Shown: in pieces, positions 1 to 8,358 of the stretch | Layout: every line of letters begins with the position of its first letter | Numbering within the stretch: the stretch's first letter is position 1 | NCBI GenBank assembly: GCA_900541315.1 | Contig: UQJF01000076.1 | Span: 1-15,187, forward strand | Origin: an uncultured Clostridium sp. | GTDB lineage: Bacteria > Bacillota > Clostridia > Lachnospirales > Lachnospiraceae | Direction: 5' to 3' | Length of the DNA stretch: 15,187 nucleotides | Program-made: the position numbers and the translations under genes | The notes under the pieces: model-generated | The model's database searches: none | Told to the model about the DNA's origin: nothing | The model's input: the letters and a program-made list of their open reading frames with translations, nothing else

Positions 1-48
1 CGAGATGTAGCTCCGTCTCGTGGGCTCGGAGATGTGTATAAGAGACAG
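1..48 (+). other. Illumina Nextera i7 adapter (artefact)
   Basis: This is library adapter, not genome. Bases 1-6 (CGAGAT) match the end of the P7 oligo, 7-14 (GTAGCTCC) occupy the 8-base i7 index slot, 15-29 match the Nextera read-2 primer stretch (GTCTCGTGGGCTCGG), and 30-48 are the 19-bp Tn5 mosaic end (AGATGTGTATAAGAGACAG). From memory the index is that of Nextera XT N718, which should be checked. Genomic sequence starts at 49. Nothing in 1-48 should be annotated biologically. Confidence 0.98.
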
Positions 49-100
49 GCATAGTCTCATATCGGTTTCTGTCTGCCTTATATTCATCAACGTAATACAT
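49..100 (-). CDS. Aldo/keto reductase, N-terminal fragment (runs off contig)
   Basis: An ATG at 100-98 is preceded by AAGGAG (107-112) with a 6-nt gap, a good ribosome site. The genomic part encodes MYYVDEYKADRNRYETM and is then cut by the adapter at 48/49. The pattern of ADRNRYETM near the N-terminus, expected to be followed by a YRRCGKSGL-type strand, is what I know from YghZ-like aldo/keto reductases (NADPH-dependent reduction of small aldehydes such as glyceraldehyde 3-phosphate or methylglyoxal). Only 17 residues are visible, so the family call rests on this short match. No cofactor or catalytic residue is present in the window. It has its own leader (101-190) and is separated from the ABC operon by that operon's terminator. 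Confidence 0.6.
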
Positions 101-195
101 ACTTTTCTCCTTTTCAGATTTATGTCCTCTCGAGTCTTTCTCGCTGTTTCTTTATAAAAATTTAACTGTGCCTTTATATTTCTTTGATATTTCTT

Positions 196-201
196 ATTAT
201 A
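196..201 (-). promoter_or_regulatory. Candidate -10 box of the aldo/keto reductase gene
   Basis: A perfect TATAAT on the - strand lies about 95 bp before the ATG at 100. No convincing -35 hexamer stands 16-18 bp further upstream; the region is simply AT-rich. A leader of about 90 nt is implied. Moderate to low confidence. Confidence 0.35.
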
Positions 202-255
202 CAGGAAAAGCATCTGTTTTAATATATATCAGATTTATCATTTTTTACTATAAAA

Positions 256-300
256 GCATTGTCAGGCGGCTATAGGGTCTTCGTGCCTGCACGCAAATGC
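256..300. other. Intergenic imperfect hairpin
   Basis: GCATT (256-260) pairs with AATGC (296-300), and CAGGC (263-267) with GCCTG (285-289). The right arm also holds a local palindrome CGTGCCTGCACG (282-293) that could fold alternatively. It lies between the ABC operon terminator and the reductase leader. No T-run follows on either strand, so it is not an obvious terminator. Role unknown. Confidence 0.4.
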
Positions 301-310
301 GTATAACCGT

Positions 311-354
311 AAAAAAGCGTATCCAAAGCTTTTTTCTTTTCTGGATACGCTTTT
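311..354 (-). terminator. Rho-independent terminator of the ABC importer operon
   Basis: There is a perfect 13-bp stem, 313-325 with 342-354, around a 16-nt loop. On the - strand it ends in a T-run (the six A of 311-316). It starts 38 bp after the ATPase gene stop. The + strand reading also gives TTTT, so it may work in both directions. Confidence 0.9.
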
Positions 355-391
355 ACAAGTCACTTGTATACTCTTTACAAAACAACTGCTC

Positions 392-1468
392 TTACAGGAT
401 ATAAACCCCATGAGGATCAAAGTCCAGATATGCCTTTTCGCCTACTTCATAAATCCGGCGGTTTACAGGATTGTAGTCTGTGATCTGGATCTCCATATCA
501 CCTACCATTACCTGATAATACTGATAGGAACCCATGAAGGTTGACAGGATAACCGTTCCTTCCAGAAGTCCTTTTTCAGAAAGAACAACTGCTTCCGGAC
601 GAAGAACCAGACTGGCATCATCACCGGCTGCCTTCTCACCATAATTATTGACCTCTATCTCTTCACCAATAACATCGATCACAGCCTTTTCACCCTGAGC
701 AGATTTAACCTTCGCCTTTAAGAAGTTTGCTTCACCAATAAAGTCAGCTACGAAACGGCTCTTTGGATGATAGTAGATTTCTCTTGGAGTACCGATCTGC
801 TCTACTTTACCTTTGCTCATGATAATGATCTTATCAGAAATGCTCATCGCCTCTGACTGGTCATGAGTTACATAGATCGCAGTAATTCCTACCTTCTGCT
901 GGATCTTACGTATCTCAGTACGCATTGTCACACGCAGCTTTGCATCCAGGTTACTTAATGGCTCATCAAAAAGCAGGACACTTGGTTCAATAACCAGAGC
1001 CCGGGCTAAAGCAACTCGCTGCTGCTGTCCACCGGAAAGCTGGTTGGTCATACGGGATTCCATTCCATCCATTTCTACCAGCTTCAGGATGTTTAAAACT
1101 CGCTCTTTTATCTCTTCCTTAGGCAGCTTACGGATCTTTAAGCCATAAGCTACGTTGTCAAATACATTATAATGTGGCAGCAGGGCATAGCTCTGGAATA
1201 CCATTGCTGTATCACGTTTATTTGGCGTCAGGCTGTTAATAGCCTCATCACCTAAGTAGATCTCACCTTCATCCGGGCTTTCAAAACCTGCGATCATACG
1301 CAGTGTGGTAGTCTTTCCACAGCCGGAAGGTCCCAGTAAGGTAACAAACGTACCTGGTTCAATATCCAGTGTAGTATCCTGTACCGCATAAAATTCTTTT
1401 CCTGTTTTCGGATCATTATATATTTTGGAAATATGTTCCAGACGAACACCTTTTTTCTGCTTTTCCAT
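392..1468 (-). CDS. ABC importer ATPase (PotA/FbpC/AfuC type)
   Basis: This 358-aa protein is the cytoplasmic ATP-hydrolysing subunit that powers the importer encoded by the next two genes. Visible motifs are Walker [10 protein letters not shown] (46-54), the Q-loop in FQSYALLPH (91-99), signature LSGGQQQ (144-150), Walker B VLLFDEP (164-170), D-loop SNLDAKL, and H-loop histidine 202 in VTHDQSEAM. The last ~110 residues, after ADFIGEANF, fit a TOBE-type regulatory domain. The length is usual for the family. The ATG lies 3 nt after the permease stop, and its GGAGG ribosome site is inside the last permease codons, so translation is probably coupled. Related ATPases serve Fe(III), sugar-phosphate, 2-aminoethylphosphonate and polyamine systems. 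The ATPase does not decide the substrate. Confidence 0.95.
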   Translation of the reverse strand: MEKQKKGVRLEHISKIYNDPKTGKEFYAVQDTTLDIEPGTFVTLLGPSGCGKTTTLRMIAGFESPDEGEIYLGDEAINSLTPNKRDTAMVFQSYALLPHYNVFDNVAYGLKIRKLPKEEIKERVLNILKLVEMDGMESRMTNQLSGGQQQRVALARALVIEPSVLLFDEPLSNLDAKLRVTMRTEIRKIQQKVGITAIYVTHDQSEAMSISDKIIIMSKGKVEQIGTPREIYYHPKSRFVADFIGEANFLKAKVKSAQGEKAVIDVIGEEIEVNNYGEKAAGDDASLVLRPEAVVLSEKGLLEGTVILSTFMGSYQYYQVMVGDMEIQITDYNPVNRRIYEVGEKAYLDFDPHGVYIL

Positions 1469-1471
1469 AAC

Positions 1472-3181
1472 CTATTCCTCCGTTTTGATTTTTCTGCTGA
1501 CTCCGAAGAATTTCATCAGCGTATTCATGATCAGCACTGCACCGTAGGTAATGATGATCAATACGGTTGCATAAGCACAGGCAACACCGTAGTTTCCTTT
1601 TTCTGCCTGCTCATTGATCTGACAGGTGATCAGCAGGAAGTCAGGAGTTACTAACAGGATAATTGCTGAAATAGCGGTAATACTGCGGACAAATGCAGTT
1701 ACCAGGCCGCTGAAGAAGGAATCCTTAATAAGCGGTAACGTAACGGTCATAAATACTCTTGCTGAATTTGCACCCATGTCGTAGGCGGACTCTTCAATGG
1801 ATTTATCGATCTGGCGCAGAGCGGAGATACCGCTTCGTGTACCGGTAGGAAGGCTTCGAACGATAAATACGATGATCAGGATAGCACCGGTTCCATAAAG
1901 ACCGCTCATAAAGCCGCTGCGGAACAGACCATTTGCATAACCACGGATATATCCAATACCAAGAACAGTACCAGGTACTGCCATTGCTAACATAGATACG
2001 AATTCAATAAAGTTTCTTCCTTTAAAGCGTTTTTTAACAACCAGATAGGAAATGACCATGGATAAAAGTGCTGTAAGAGGAGCTGCGATCAGGGACAGTA
2101 TAAAGGAATCCTTAAATGCCTTTAGTCCACTGGTCTTAAACATGTACTGGAACCATTTAAGGCTTAAGCTGTAATCTCTTCCCCAAAGGGTGAACAGTGC
2201 GCCAAACGGAACCATGATATACATTAAAAGCACGAAAGCTGCTACCAGGCCGCAGAAAATAGTCAGCGGAACAGTTACGCTCTTATCTTCAATAAGCATT
2301 CTCATACGGGAAGCTTTGCCAGTAAGAGTAGCTGCTGTTTTCTTTTCCAGGTAATATTTCTGGATCAGGAACAGGATAACAGTCAGTGAAAGCAGGACCA
2401 CAGACATGGCTGCTGCACCTGTGGAGTCGTAAGCACCTGTTACCTGCAGATAAATGGTAGTTGCCAGAGTATCATAGGAACCACCGATCAGCATCGGGTT
2501 TGCAAAGTCTGCTACAGACTCAATAAATGTTACCAGGAATGCATTTCCAAGACCTGGAAGCAGAAGTGGGAAAGTTACGCTTGTAAACACTTTCCAGCGG
2601 GTAGCTCCCATATCTCTGGTCGCTTCTTCCAGTGACGGGTCAATGTTCTTTAACAGTCCCTTTAACATCAGATAACATACAGGGAAAAATGTAAGTGTCT
2701 GGACTACGGAGATGCCTAAAAGCCCGTAAATATTAGAATCATAAATTCCTAACAGGGAACGGGTGATGATACCGCTTCGCCCAAACAGCATGATCATGGA
2801 CAAAGACAGCACAAATGGCGGGGATACTACAGGAAGCATGGATACCAGACCAAATAACTTTTCCAGTATTTTTGTTTTCAACTTCACATATACTTCTACA
2901 TAAGCAAATAATAAACCAATGGCTGTAGAAGCAAAACCTACGATAAATCCAAGTGTAAGTGTGTTTTTAAATGCATTGCGGAAACGTTCCAGATTTAAAA
3001 CACGTTTAAATACATCCAGTGTAATGGTTCCCTCTGCATAAAAGCTGTCCACTAACAGCATTAACAGCGGATACAGGATAAACAGCGCCAGAAAAACCAG
3101 AAGGACAACGATCATTGAAACCATGATCGGGTCAGCAAAAAATTTCTTCCGTTCCAGCTGTGCACTTTGTTTTCCGGCCAT
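1472..3181 (-). CDS. ABC importer permease, two fused permease domains (FbpB/AfuB type)
   Basis: This 569-aa integral membrane protein holds two binding-protein-dependent transport domains in one chain, so a single polypeptide can form the whole transmembrane channel. The first membrane segment is near residues 20-45. Two EAA loops that dock the ATPase are visible: EEATRDMGATRWKVFTSVTF (185-204) and EESAYDMGANSARVFMTVTL (463-482). About 12 membrane segments are expected from the hydrophobic blocks. Fused permeases of this size are typical of the FbpB/AfuB/PhnV-like branch. The ATG is preceded by an AAGGGGG ribosome site about 7 nt away. It lies 152 nt after the binding-protein gene, with a hairpin in that gap, and overlaps the ribosome site of the ATPase. 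Confidence 0.94.
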   Translation of the reverse strand: MAGKQSAQLERKKFFADPIMVSMIVVLLVFLALFILYPLLMLLVDSFYAEGTITLDVFKRVLNLERFRNAFKNTLTLGFIVGFASTAIGLLFAYVEVYVKLKTKILEKLFGLVSMLPVVSPPFVLSLSMIMLFGRSGIITRSLLGIYDSNIYGLLGISVVQTLTFFPVCYLMLKGLLKNIDPSLEEATRDMGATRWKVFTSVTFPLLLPGLGNAFLVTFIESVADFANPMLIGGSYDTLATTIYLQVTGAYDSTGAAAMSVVLLSLTVILFLIQKYYLEKKTAATLTGKASRMRMLIEDKSVTVPLTIFCGLVAAFVLLMYIMVPFGALFTLWGRDYSLSLKWFQYMFKTSGLKAFKDSFILSLIAAPLTALLSMVISYLVVKKRFKGRNFIEFVSMLAMAVPGTVLGIGYIRGYANGLFRSGFMSGLYGTGAILIIVFIVRSLPTGTRSGISALRQIDKSIEESAYDMGANSARVFMTVTLPLIKDSFFSGLVTAFVRSITAISAIILLVTPDFLLITCQINEQAEKGNYGVACAYATVLIIITYGAVLIMNTLMKFFGVSRKIKTEE

Positions 3182-3230
3182 TGTAAGACCCCCTTTTCTA
3201 AACTTTAAATCCTTAGTATACCTTTGATTT

Positions 3231-3271
3231 GAAAATGCTGCGCAATGTTTATTCCATCACGCAGCATTTTC
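3231..3271 (-). other. Hairpin between binding-protein and permease genes
   Basis: A perfect 12-bp stem (3231-3242 with 3260-3271) encloses a 17-nt loop. On the - strand it is followed by AAATC, not by a T-run, so it is not a classical terminator. A hairpin here is a common way to protect the 3' end of a binding-protein message and leave less permease than binding protein. That role is inferred from position. Confidence 0.7.
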
Positions 3272-3333
3272 TGCTTAGCTTAACTTACATAAGCTTTACT
3301 TTCTTTTTAATAATGACTTTCGCAGCCTCTTTA

Positions 3334-4518
3334 TTACTCAGTTAAGAAACGGCTGGAGTCTGCGCCATCAGATGTGCCTCCTAATGCTTCGAAGAAGTCT
3401 TCTACATACTTCGCACTGTTCTCTTTTGCATCTGCAAAATCATAGTCAATGGTATTGTTCATATCAAGACCAAATTTCTCAGCTTCTTCTGGCTGTGTTG
3501 CATTCTTTAATACCAGGAACTGATAAGAACCATTCTCTTTTGCATGGTCTACACAGTCAGGAGATAATGCATACTCGATCCATAATTTTGCTGCATTTGG
3601 ATGAGTTGCTCCCTTAAAGATAGCGGTTGCGCCAACTTCAAAGGAAGTTCCATCTTCCGGAACAACTAACTGGATATTGTCATATCCCTGAAGGATCTGA
3701 TAAATACCATCATGTAAGAAACCAATAGCAATCACACACTCACCAGGGCCAACCATCTTGGAAGGACCAGAACCGGACTTGGTATACTGTGCAATGTTTT
3801 TGTCCAGAGCCTTGAAGTATTCCATAGCTTCATCATGCCCCTTCATCTGGATCATTGTATTGATGACCAGTTTAGCAGTACCAGCTGTATTTGGGTTGGA
3901 CATCATGATCAGTCCCTTGTACTCTTCCTTTGTCAGATCATCCCATGTCTTAGGTGCTTCCAGACCTAAACGCTCCAGCTCTTCTGTATTAACCATGAAT
4001 CCCAGAATGCCCTTGTAGATACCATACCAGCAATTAGTAGGATCCTTATAATCATCACTGATCAGGTTTACTGCATTCATGGCATCATACGGCTCTAACA
4101 GATCTGCTGCAACTGCCTCATTATAAGGATCAGTTGTTCCGCCAAACCATACATCTGCTGAAGGCTTTCCTGCTTCTTCGGAAACCTTGGTATAAACTTC
4201 TGAAGTAGAAAGTCTCTGGTATTTTGTCTTAATTCCATAGAGTTTTTCAAAGTTCTGGCAGGCAGCTGATAAGTATTCCTCTTCGCAGGAACCATATACA
4301 GTTAATTCGCCTTCAGCCTTAGCTGCTTCGATCAGAGCATCCATATCCCCGCCGGCTGCTTCTGTTTTCTCATCAGCTTTGCTCTCTGCGCTGCTTTCTG
4401 CAGCTGCTGCTGTGGTTGTTTCCAGAGCTGCTGTTGTTGCAGCCGGTTTTGAACCGCCACATGCTGTCAGACTTAACGCCATGGTACAAGCCAGTAACAA
4501 TGCAAGTTTTTTCTTCAT
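3334..4518 (-). CDS. ABC importer solute-binding lipoprotein (FbpA/AfuA-like)
   Basis: This 394-aa extracellular binding protein starts with a lipoprotein signal: MKKK, a hydrophobic stretch, then lipobox LTAC with Cys20 as the lipid anchor. Residues 21-56 are an Ala/Thr/Ser/Glu-rich tether. The mature domain from about 57 (DALIEAAKAEGELTVYGSC, WFGGTTDPY, GAPKTWDDL-like) is the family 1 fold used for Fe(III), 2-aminoethylphosphonate and sugar phosphates. The adjacent tyrosine pair that binds iron in FbpA is not seen. Instead there is IGFLHDG with H269-D270 and a glutamate at 294, resembling the sugar-contacting His-Asp and downstream Glu that I recall for AfuA. The ATG has CCCTCCT (i.e. AGGAGGG, 4527-4533) 8 nt upstream. 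First gene of the operon; substrate unproven. Confidence 0.9.
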   Translation of the reverse strand: MKKKLALLLACTMALSLTACGGSKPAATTAALETTTAAAAESSAESKADEKTEAAGGDMDALIEAAKAEGELTVYGSCEEEYLSAACQNFEKLYGIKTKYQRLSTSEVYTKVSEEAGKPSADVWFGGTTDPYNEAVAADLLEPYDAMNAVNLISDDYKDPTNCWYGIYKGILGFMVNTEELERLGLEAPKTWDDLTKEEYKGLIMMSNPNTAGTAKLVINTMIQMKGHDEAMEYFKALDKNIAQYTKSGSGPSKMVGPGECVIAIGFLHDGIYQILQGYDNIQLVVPEDGTSFEVGATAIFKGATHPNAAKLWIEYALSPDCVDHAKENGSYQFLVLKNATQPEEAEKFGLDMNNTIDYDFADAKENSAKYVEDFFEALGGTSDGADSSRFLTE

Positions 4519-4610
4519 AATAAAAACCCTCCTGTCTTTTCTGTTGACTTAAGTCTACCAGAAATCAGGAGGGGAAAAAACTGTATTTTTTGTTATTTTG
4601 TCGTGTTTTC

Positions 4611-4626
4611 TGAACTATGCAGTTCA
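4611..4626. promoter_or_regulatory. 16-bp dyad upstream of the ABC importer operon
   Basis: TGAACT-ATGC-AGTTCA is a perfect inverted repeat about 95 bp before the binding-protein start. It could be an operator or a small hairpin. A second palindrome GACTTAAGTC (4545-4554) lies nearer the gene. I found no convincing -35/-10 pair for this operon, nor a clear terminator for argD, in 4519-4718. Confidence 0.4.
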
Positions 4627-4718
4627 TTATTCATGCACTTTTTCCACATTTTGTTGCGATTTTCATAAATATGGAAACAAGAAAGTGTCATGGCTGGACC
4701 AATGTCATTTAGTTGTAA

Positions 4719-5954
4719 CTATTTCTCAATAACTGCTTCCAGTCTCTTAACCATTTCATCTACATCGCTCTTTTCAATGATCAGCGGAGGAACAAAACGG
4801 ATAATGTTGGCGCCGGCACTGATAAGTACCAGTTTCTGCTCTAACAATGCCTTAAATACGATGGGACCTACCGGAACTGTAAATTCCATCCCCTGGATCA
4901 GACCTGTGCCGCGATGGTCTTTTACCACCTCATACTTATCTTTTAAGCCTTCCAGCTTTTCGTACAAATATGCTCCGATTTCTTTTACATGATCTACAAT
5001 GTGACGTTTTTCAAAAATATCCAGAACTGCGTCTGCAGCGGCTGTTACCAGTGGATTTCCACCATAGGTAGTTCCGTGATCACCAGGCACCATAGCAGCT
5101 GCTGCTTTGCCGCAGGCTAAGAATGCACCGATAGGTACACCATTTCCCAAAGCTTTTGCAACCGTCATCACGTCTGGTTTTACACCATATTTCTGCCATG
5201 CAAACATTTCTCCGGAACGTCCCATACCGCACTGGATCTCATCTAAGATAAGCAGCAGATCGTGCTCATCGCAAAGTGCACGGACACCCTTTAAAAATTC
5301 CTCTGTTGCAGGATAAATGCCGCCTTCTCCCTGGATAGTTTCCATGATAATGGCACATGTCTTGTCTGTGATTTGTGCCTTTATGCTTTCCAGATCATTG
5401 AAATCAGCAAAACGCACGCCTGGGATCAGCGGATTAAAGGGAGTTCTGTAATGTGCATTTCCAGTTACAGACAAAGCGCCTAAGCTTCTTCCGTGGAAAG
5501 AATGGTTCATGGCAATAATCTCGCCGGTCATATCCACTTCTTTTTCCTCACAGCCATCACAGCCGTCTCCCATAGTCTCATGAAGCTTATTGTAATGATA
5601 TCTCTTTGCGATCTTTAATGCACCTTCAATAGCCTCAGTACCGCTGTTAGTGAAAAATACTTTATCCATTCCAGATACCTTCAACAGCTTTTCACCAGAA
5701 TCAACAGATGGCTGATTGTAAAACAGGTTGGAAATATGGGTCAGCTTATCCATCTGGGCCTTCACTGCATTTGTATACTCTTCGTCACAGTATCCAAGAC
5801 CCATAACAGCAATGCCTGCGCCAAAATCCAGATATTCATTTCCTTCTGTATCCCATAAGGTTACACCTTTTCCATGGTCAAATACTACAGGAAAACGGTT
5901 ATATGTTTTATACAGGACATGTTCTGCCCGATCGATCATTTTCTCATCAGCCAT
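4719..5954 (-). CDS. argD: Acetylornithine aminotransferase
   Basis: A 411-aa, PLP-dependent class III aminotransferase. It converts N-acetylglutamate semialdehyde plus glutamate to N-acetylornithine and 2-oxoglutarate, the fourth step towards ornithine. Visible are NSGTEA (103-108, phosphate-binding loop), HSFHGRS (151-157), [12 protein letters not shown] (237-248, with Asp238 for the pyridine nitrogen) and TVAKALGNG with the PLP lysine K267. A stretch of about 15 residues around 122-142, with C132 and C135 in GCDGC, has no counterpart in the E. coli enzyme as I recall it. The start ATG overlaps the argB stop by 8 bp, so translation is coupled. It is the last arg gene of the operon; no clear terminator follows. 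Confidence 0.95.
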   Translation of the reverse strand: MADEKMIDRAEHVLYKTYNRFPVVFDHGKGVTLWDTEGNEYLDFGAGIAVMGLGYCDEEYTNAVKAQMDKLTHISNLFYNQPSVDSGEKLLKVSGMDKVFFTNSGTEAIEGALKIAKRYHYNKLHETMGDGCDGCEEKEVDMTGEIIAMNHSFHGRSLGALSVTGNAHYRTPFNPLIPGVRFADFNDLESIKAQITDKTCAIIMETIQGEGGIYPATEEFLKGVRALCDEHDLLLILDEIQCGMGRSGEMFAWQKYGVKPDVMTVAKALGNGVPIGAFLACGKAAAAMVPGDHGTTYGGNPLVTAAADAVLDIFEKRHIVDHVKEIGAYLYEKLEGLKDKYEVVKDHRGTGLIQGMEFTVPVGPIVFKALLEQKLVLISAGANIIRFVPPLIIEKSDVDEMVKRLEAVIEK

Positions 5955-6837
5955 GATAATACCTCACATCTTCCTTGGAATTATAAATAGCAGTACCAAT
6001 ACCTTTATCTGTAAAGATCTCCAGAAGCAGGCAATGTGGAATACGCCCGTCCAGGATATGTACTCTGGAAACACCATTTTCAATAGCATCAATACAGTTC
6101 TGCAGCTTCGGAAGCATACCGCCCCCTAAGCTTCCGCTGTCTACAAAGACCTGGGCTTCTTCTACGGTCATTTCAGAAATAAGGGAACTCTTATCCTCAA
6201 AATCCTTGTATACGCCTTCTACATCTGTTAAAAAAGCCAGCTTCTCTGCCTTTACAGCTCTTGCAATGGCACAGGCTGCATCATCTGCGTTGATGTTATA
6301 GCTTAAGAAATTCTCATCATATCCAATAGGACAGATGATCGGTAAAAAGTCTTTCTCTAAAAGGTCATAAATGACCTGTGGATCTACCTTGTCAACTTCG
6401 CCTACAAAGCCGATATCTTCGCCTTTGGAAAGCTTTTTATGGCATTTTAACATCATGCCGTCCTTGCCGCTGATGCCTACTGCCTTGATGCCCAGTTCAT
6501 TTACCAGCTGTACCAGGCTCTTATTTACTTTATTTAATACCATCTCTGCTATTTCCATGGTCGGCTCGTCAGTTACACGCAAGCCATTGATAAAATGTGG
6601 CTCCATGCCTACTTTTCCAACCCAGCGGCTGATCTCCTTGCCGCCGCCGTGTACGATAATTGGCTTAAATCCTACTAATTTAAGCAATACCACGTCCTGG
6701 ATGACTTTTTTCTTTAATTCTTCGTCTACCATGGCGCTGCCGCCGTATTTAATAACAACGATCTTACGGTTAAAACGCTGAATGTACGGCAGTGCCTCAA
6801 TAAGTACTGCTGCTTTTTGCATTGGTTCAAGGTTCAT
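5947..6837 (-). CDS. argB: Acetylglutamate kinase
   Basis: A 296-aa amino-acid kinase that phosphorylates N-acetylglutamate, the second step of arginine synthesis. Motifs are VIKYGGSAM (K30), the glycine-rich HGGGKEI (63-69), GLRVTD (85-90, substrate Arg87), NINADDAA (181-188) and GGGMLPKL with K244. An N-terminal helix of about 20 residues ([16 protein letters not shown] onwards) precedes the kinase core. In this family that extension goes with hexamer formation and feedback inhibition by arginine, as expected where argJ recycles the acetyl group. The ribosome site AGGAGG (6846-6851) lies 8 nt before the ATG. The 148-nt gap to argJ contains a direct repeat. Confidence 0.97.
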   Translation of the reverse strand: MNLEPMQKAAVLIEALPYIQRFNRKIVVIKYGGSAMVDEELKKKVIQDVVLLKLVGFKPIIVHGGGKEISRWVGKVGMEPHFINGLRVTDEPTMEIAEMVLNKVNKSLVQLVNELGIKAVGISGKDGMMLKCHKKLSKGEDIGFVGEVDKVDPQVIYDLLEKDFLPIICPIGYDENFLSYNINADDAACAIARAVKAEKLAFLTDVEGVYKDFEDKSSLISEMTVEEAQVFVDSGSLGGGMLPKLQNCIDAIENGVSRVHILDGRIPHCLLLEIFTDKGIGTAIYNSKEDVRYYHG

Positions 6838-6884
6838 GTCTGGTTCCTCCTGATATATTTAATGTTCTCCCGGAATCTTTCTGC

Positions 6885-6935
6885 GCCTGATTTTGTGAGA
6901 AGATTTTTTGTCAGTTGTGCCTGATTTTGTGAGAA
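6885..6935. repeat. 17-nt direct repeat between argJ and argB
   Basis: GCCTGATTTTGTGAGAA occurs perfectly at 6885-6901 and 6919-6935, a 34-bp period or about three helical turns. A shorter repeat ATGCTTT (6935-6941, 6946-6952) follows. The 148-nt gap (6838-6985) has no terminator that I can see, so argJ and argB are probably on one message. The repeat could be a protein site or slippage product. Confidence 0.75.
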
Positions 6936-6985
6936 TGCTTTGGGGATGCTTTTTATATTTTTATAGTGTCTTTATGGGATAATGA

Positions 6986-8221
6986 TCATGAGCGGTAATC
7001 TGCGTTGATCTTTACATAATCAAAGGTCAGGTCACAGCCCCACGCAGTTGCCTGGGCATCACCCATTTTAATATCTGCAATGGCAGTAACCTCCGGCTCA
7101 GAAAGGATCCTGGTTGCCTCTTCTTCGCTGTAATCTACTGCAACGCCGTCTTTGATGATCTGCATATGGCCTGCTGCACTTTCAAAAAACAGATCTACCT
7201 TTTCCGGATCAAACTGAGCCCCTGAGTAGCCCATTGCGCAAAGAATACGGCCCCAGTTTGCGTCATGTCCGAAAATAGCTGCCTTAGTCAGGCTGGAAGT
7301 GATAACAGACTTTGCTAAAACTTTTGCCTGATCCTTTGTCTGTGCACCTATGATCTTTACTTCAAATAATGCTGTGCAGCCTTCTCCATCACCTGCCATT
7401 TTCTTAGCCAGAGTTTCGTTGATGTAGTTTAATGCTTCACAGAATAATGCGTAATCTTCATTCTTCTCTGTAATTTCCCTGTTGCCTGCAAGACCATTTG
7501 CCAAAAGGAGAACGGTATCGTTGGTAGAAGTATCGCCATCTACAGAGATCATGTTATAAGTATCTTTAATATCCTCACTTAATGCTTCCTGAAGCAGTTC
7601 CTTGCTGATGGCTGCATCAGTTGTAACAAAGCTTAACATTGTACACATATTTGGGTGGATCATTCCAGAGCCTTTGCACATACCACCAATAGTAACCATC
7701 GTTCCATTCATGTCGATCTGTACGGCTACCTGCTTGTTTTTTGTATCTGTAGTCATAATGGCCCTAGATGCTTCTGTACCTTTCTCCAGGCTGTCACCGA
7801 GAAGGGGGGCCATAGTCTTTACCCCTGCTGCGATCTTGTCAATAGGAAGCTGCATGCCAATAACACCGGTAGAAGCAACTAAAACGCCATTCTCTGCAAC
7901 TCCTAAGACTTCTGCAGCAGCCTTTGCAGTCTGTGCACAGTAGCCCATTCCTTCTTCACCTGTACATGCATTTGCAATACCTGCATTGATGATCACTGCC
8001 TGGGCATCAGCACCGCTTGTTACCTGGTTCTTGTCCCATTTTACAGGAGCTGCTTTTACCAGGTTTGTGGTAAAGGTTCCTGCACTTTTACAAGGCTGCT
8101 TGCTGTAGATCATCGCCATATCCTGACGATTTTTGTATTTAATACCTGCTGCTGTAGATGCTGCCATAAAGCCCTTGGCTGCGGTAACGCCGCCTTCGAT
8201 CACTTTTATCTTTTCGTTCAT
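6986..8221 (-). CDS. argJ: Glutamate N-acetyltransferase / ornithine acetyltransferase
   Basis: A 411-aa enzyme that moves the acetyl group from N-acetylornithine to glutamate, releasing ornithine (cyclic pathway). Some members also use acetyl-CoA to make N-acetylglutamate; sequence alone does not decide this. The self-cleavage site is in KGSGMIHPNMCTMLSF, where T194 should become the N-terminal nucleophile of the beta chain. The residue before it is Cys193, where Ala is usual. STGVIG (117-122) and the C-terminal GHDANWGRILCAMGYSG block are typical of the family. The ribosome site AAAGGA (8230-8235) lies 8 nt before the ATG. The 137-nt gap to the GNAT gene is almost filled by a structured repeat on the opposite strand. 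Confidence 0.96.
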   Translation of the reverse strand: MNEKIKVIEGGVTAAKGFMAASTAAGIKYKNRQDMAMIYSKQPCKSAGTFTTNLVKAAPVKWDKNQVTSGADAQAVIINAGIANACTGEEGMGYCAQTAKAAAEVLGVAENGVLVASTGVIGMQLPIDKIAAGVKTMAPLLGDSLEKGTEASRAIMTTDTKNKQVAVQIDMNGTMVTIGGMCKGSGMIHPNMCTMLSFVTTDAAISKELLQEALSEDIKDTYNMISVDGDTSTNDTVLLLANGLAGNREITEKNEDYALFCEALNYINETLAKKMAGDGEGCTALFEVKIIGAQTKDQAKVLAKSVITSSLTKAAIFGHDANWGRILCAMGYSGAQFDPEKVDLFFESAAGHMQIIKDGVAVDYSEEEATRILSEPEVTAIADIKMGDAQATAWGCDLTFDYVKINADYRS

Positions 8222-8243
8222 GATTTAATTCCTTTCTTTTCAA

Positions 8244-8347
8244 ACTCGCAAACCCGCGCTATCGCGCTCTACTGTCTGCTATCGCAGACTATTTGCTCGT
8301 TAAAGGCTTGTGAAAAACAAATGTCTGCTTCGCAGCCGCTTGTTTTT
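8244..8347 (+). repeat. Structured dispersed element, copy 1
   Basis: Aligns without gaps to 12432-12329 read on the - strand, 68 of 104 positions identical by hand count. As + strand RNA it folds into a closing stem (8248-8252 with 8292-8296) around two hairpins (8255-8258/8263-8266 and 8274-8279/8284-8289). A spacer with TCGTTAA (8297-8303) leads to a long hairpin, AAAAACAA (8313-8320) with TTGTTTTT (8340-8347), and inner stem CTGC/GCAG (8325-8328/8332-8335). The other copy keeps the closing stem and the hairpins with changed bases. It fills most of the GNAT-argJ gap and is antisense to the operon. It may be a REP/MITE-like unit or a small RNA; no known RNA family is recognised. Confidence 0.75.
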
Positions 8348-8358
8348 CCCTGCGCTCT

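Noticed and set aside
4650..4668. Possible CcpA cre site (TGAAAATCGCAACA on the - strand)
   Set aside because: The central CG is one base out of register with the cre consensus, so the match is not convincing.
8244..8300. tRNA-like reading of the three-stem element
   Set aside because: No acceptor stem of seven pairs, no T-loop GTTCRA, and the stem lengths do not fit a tRNA.
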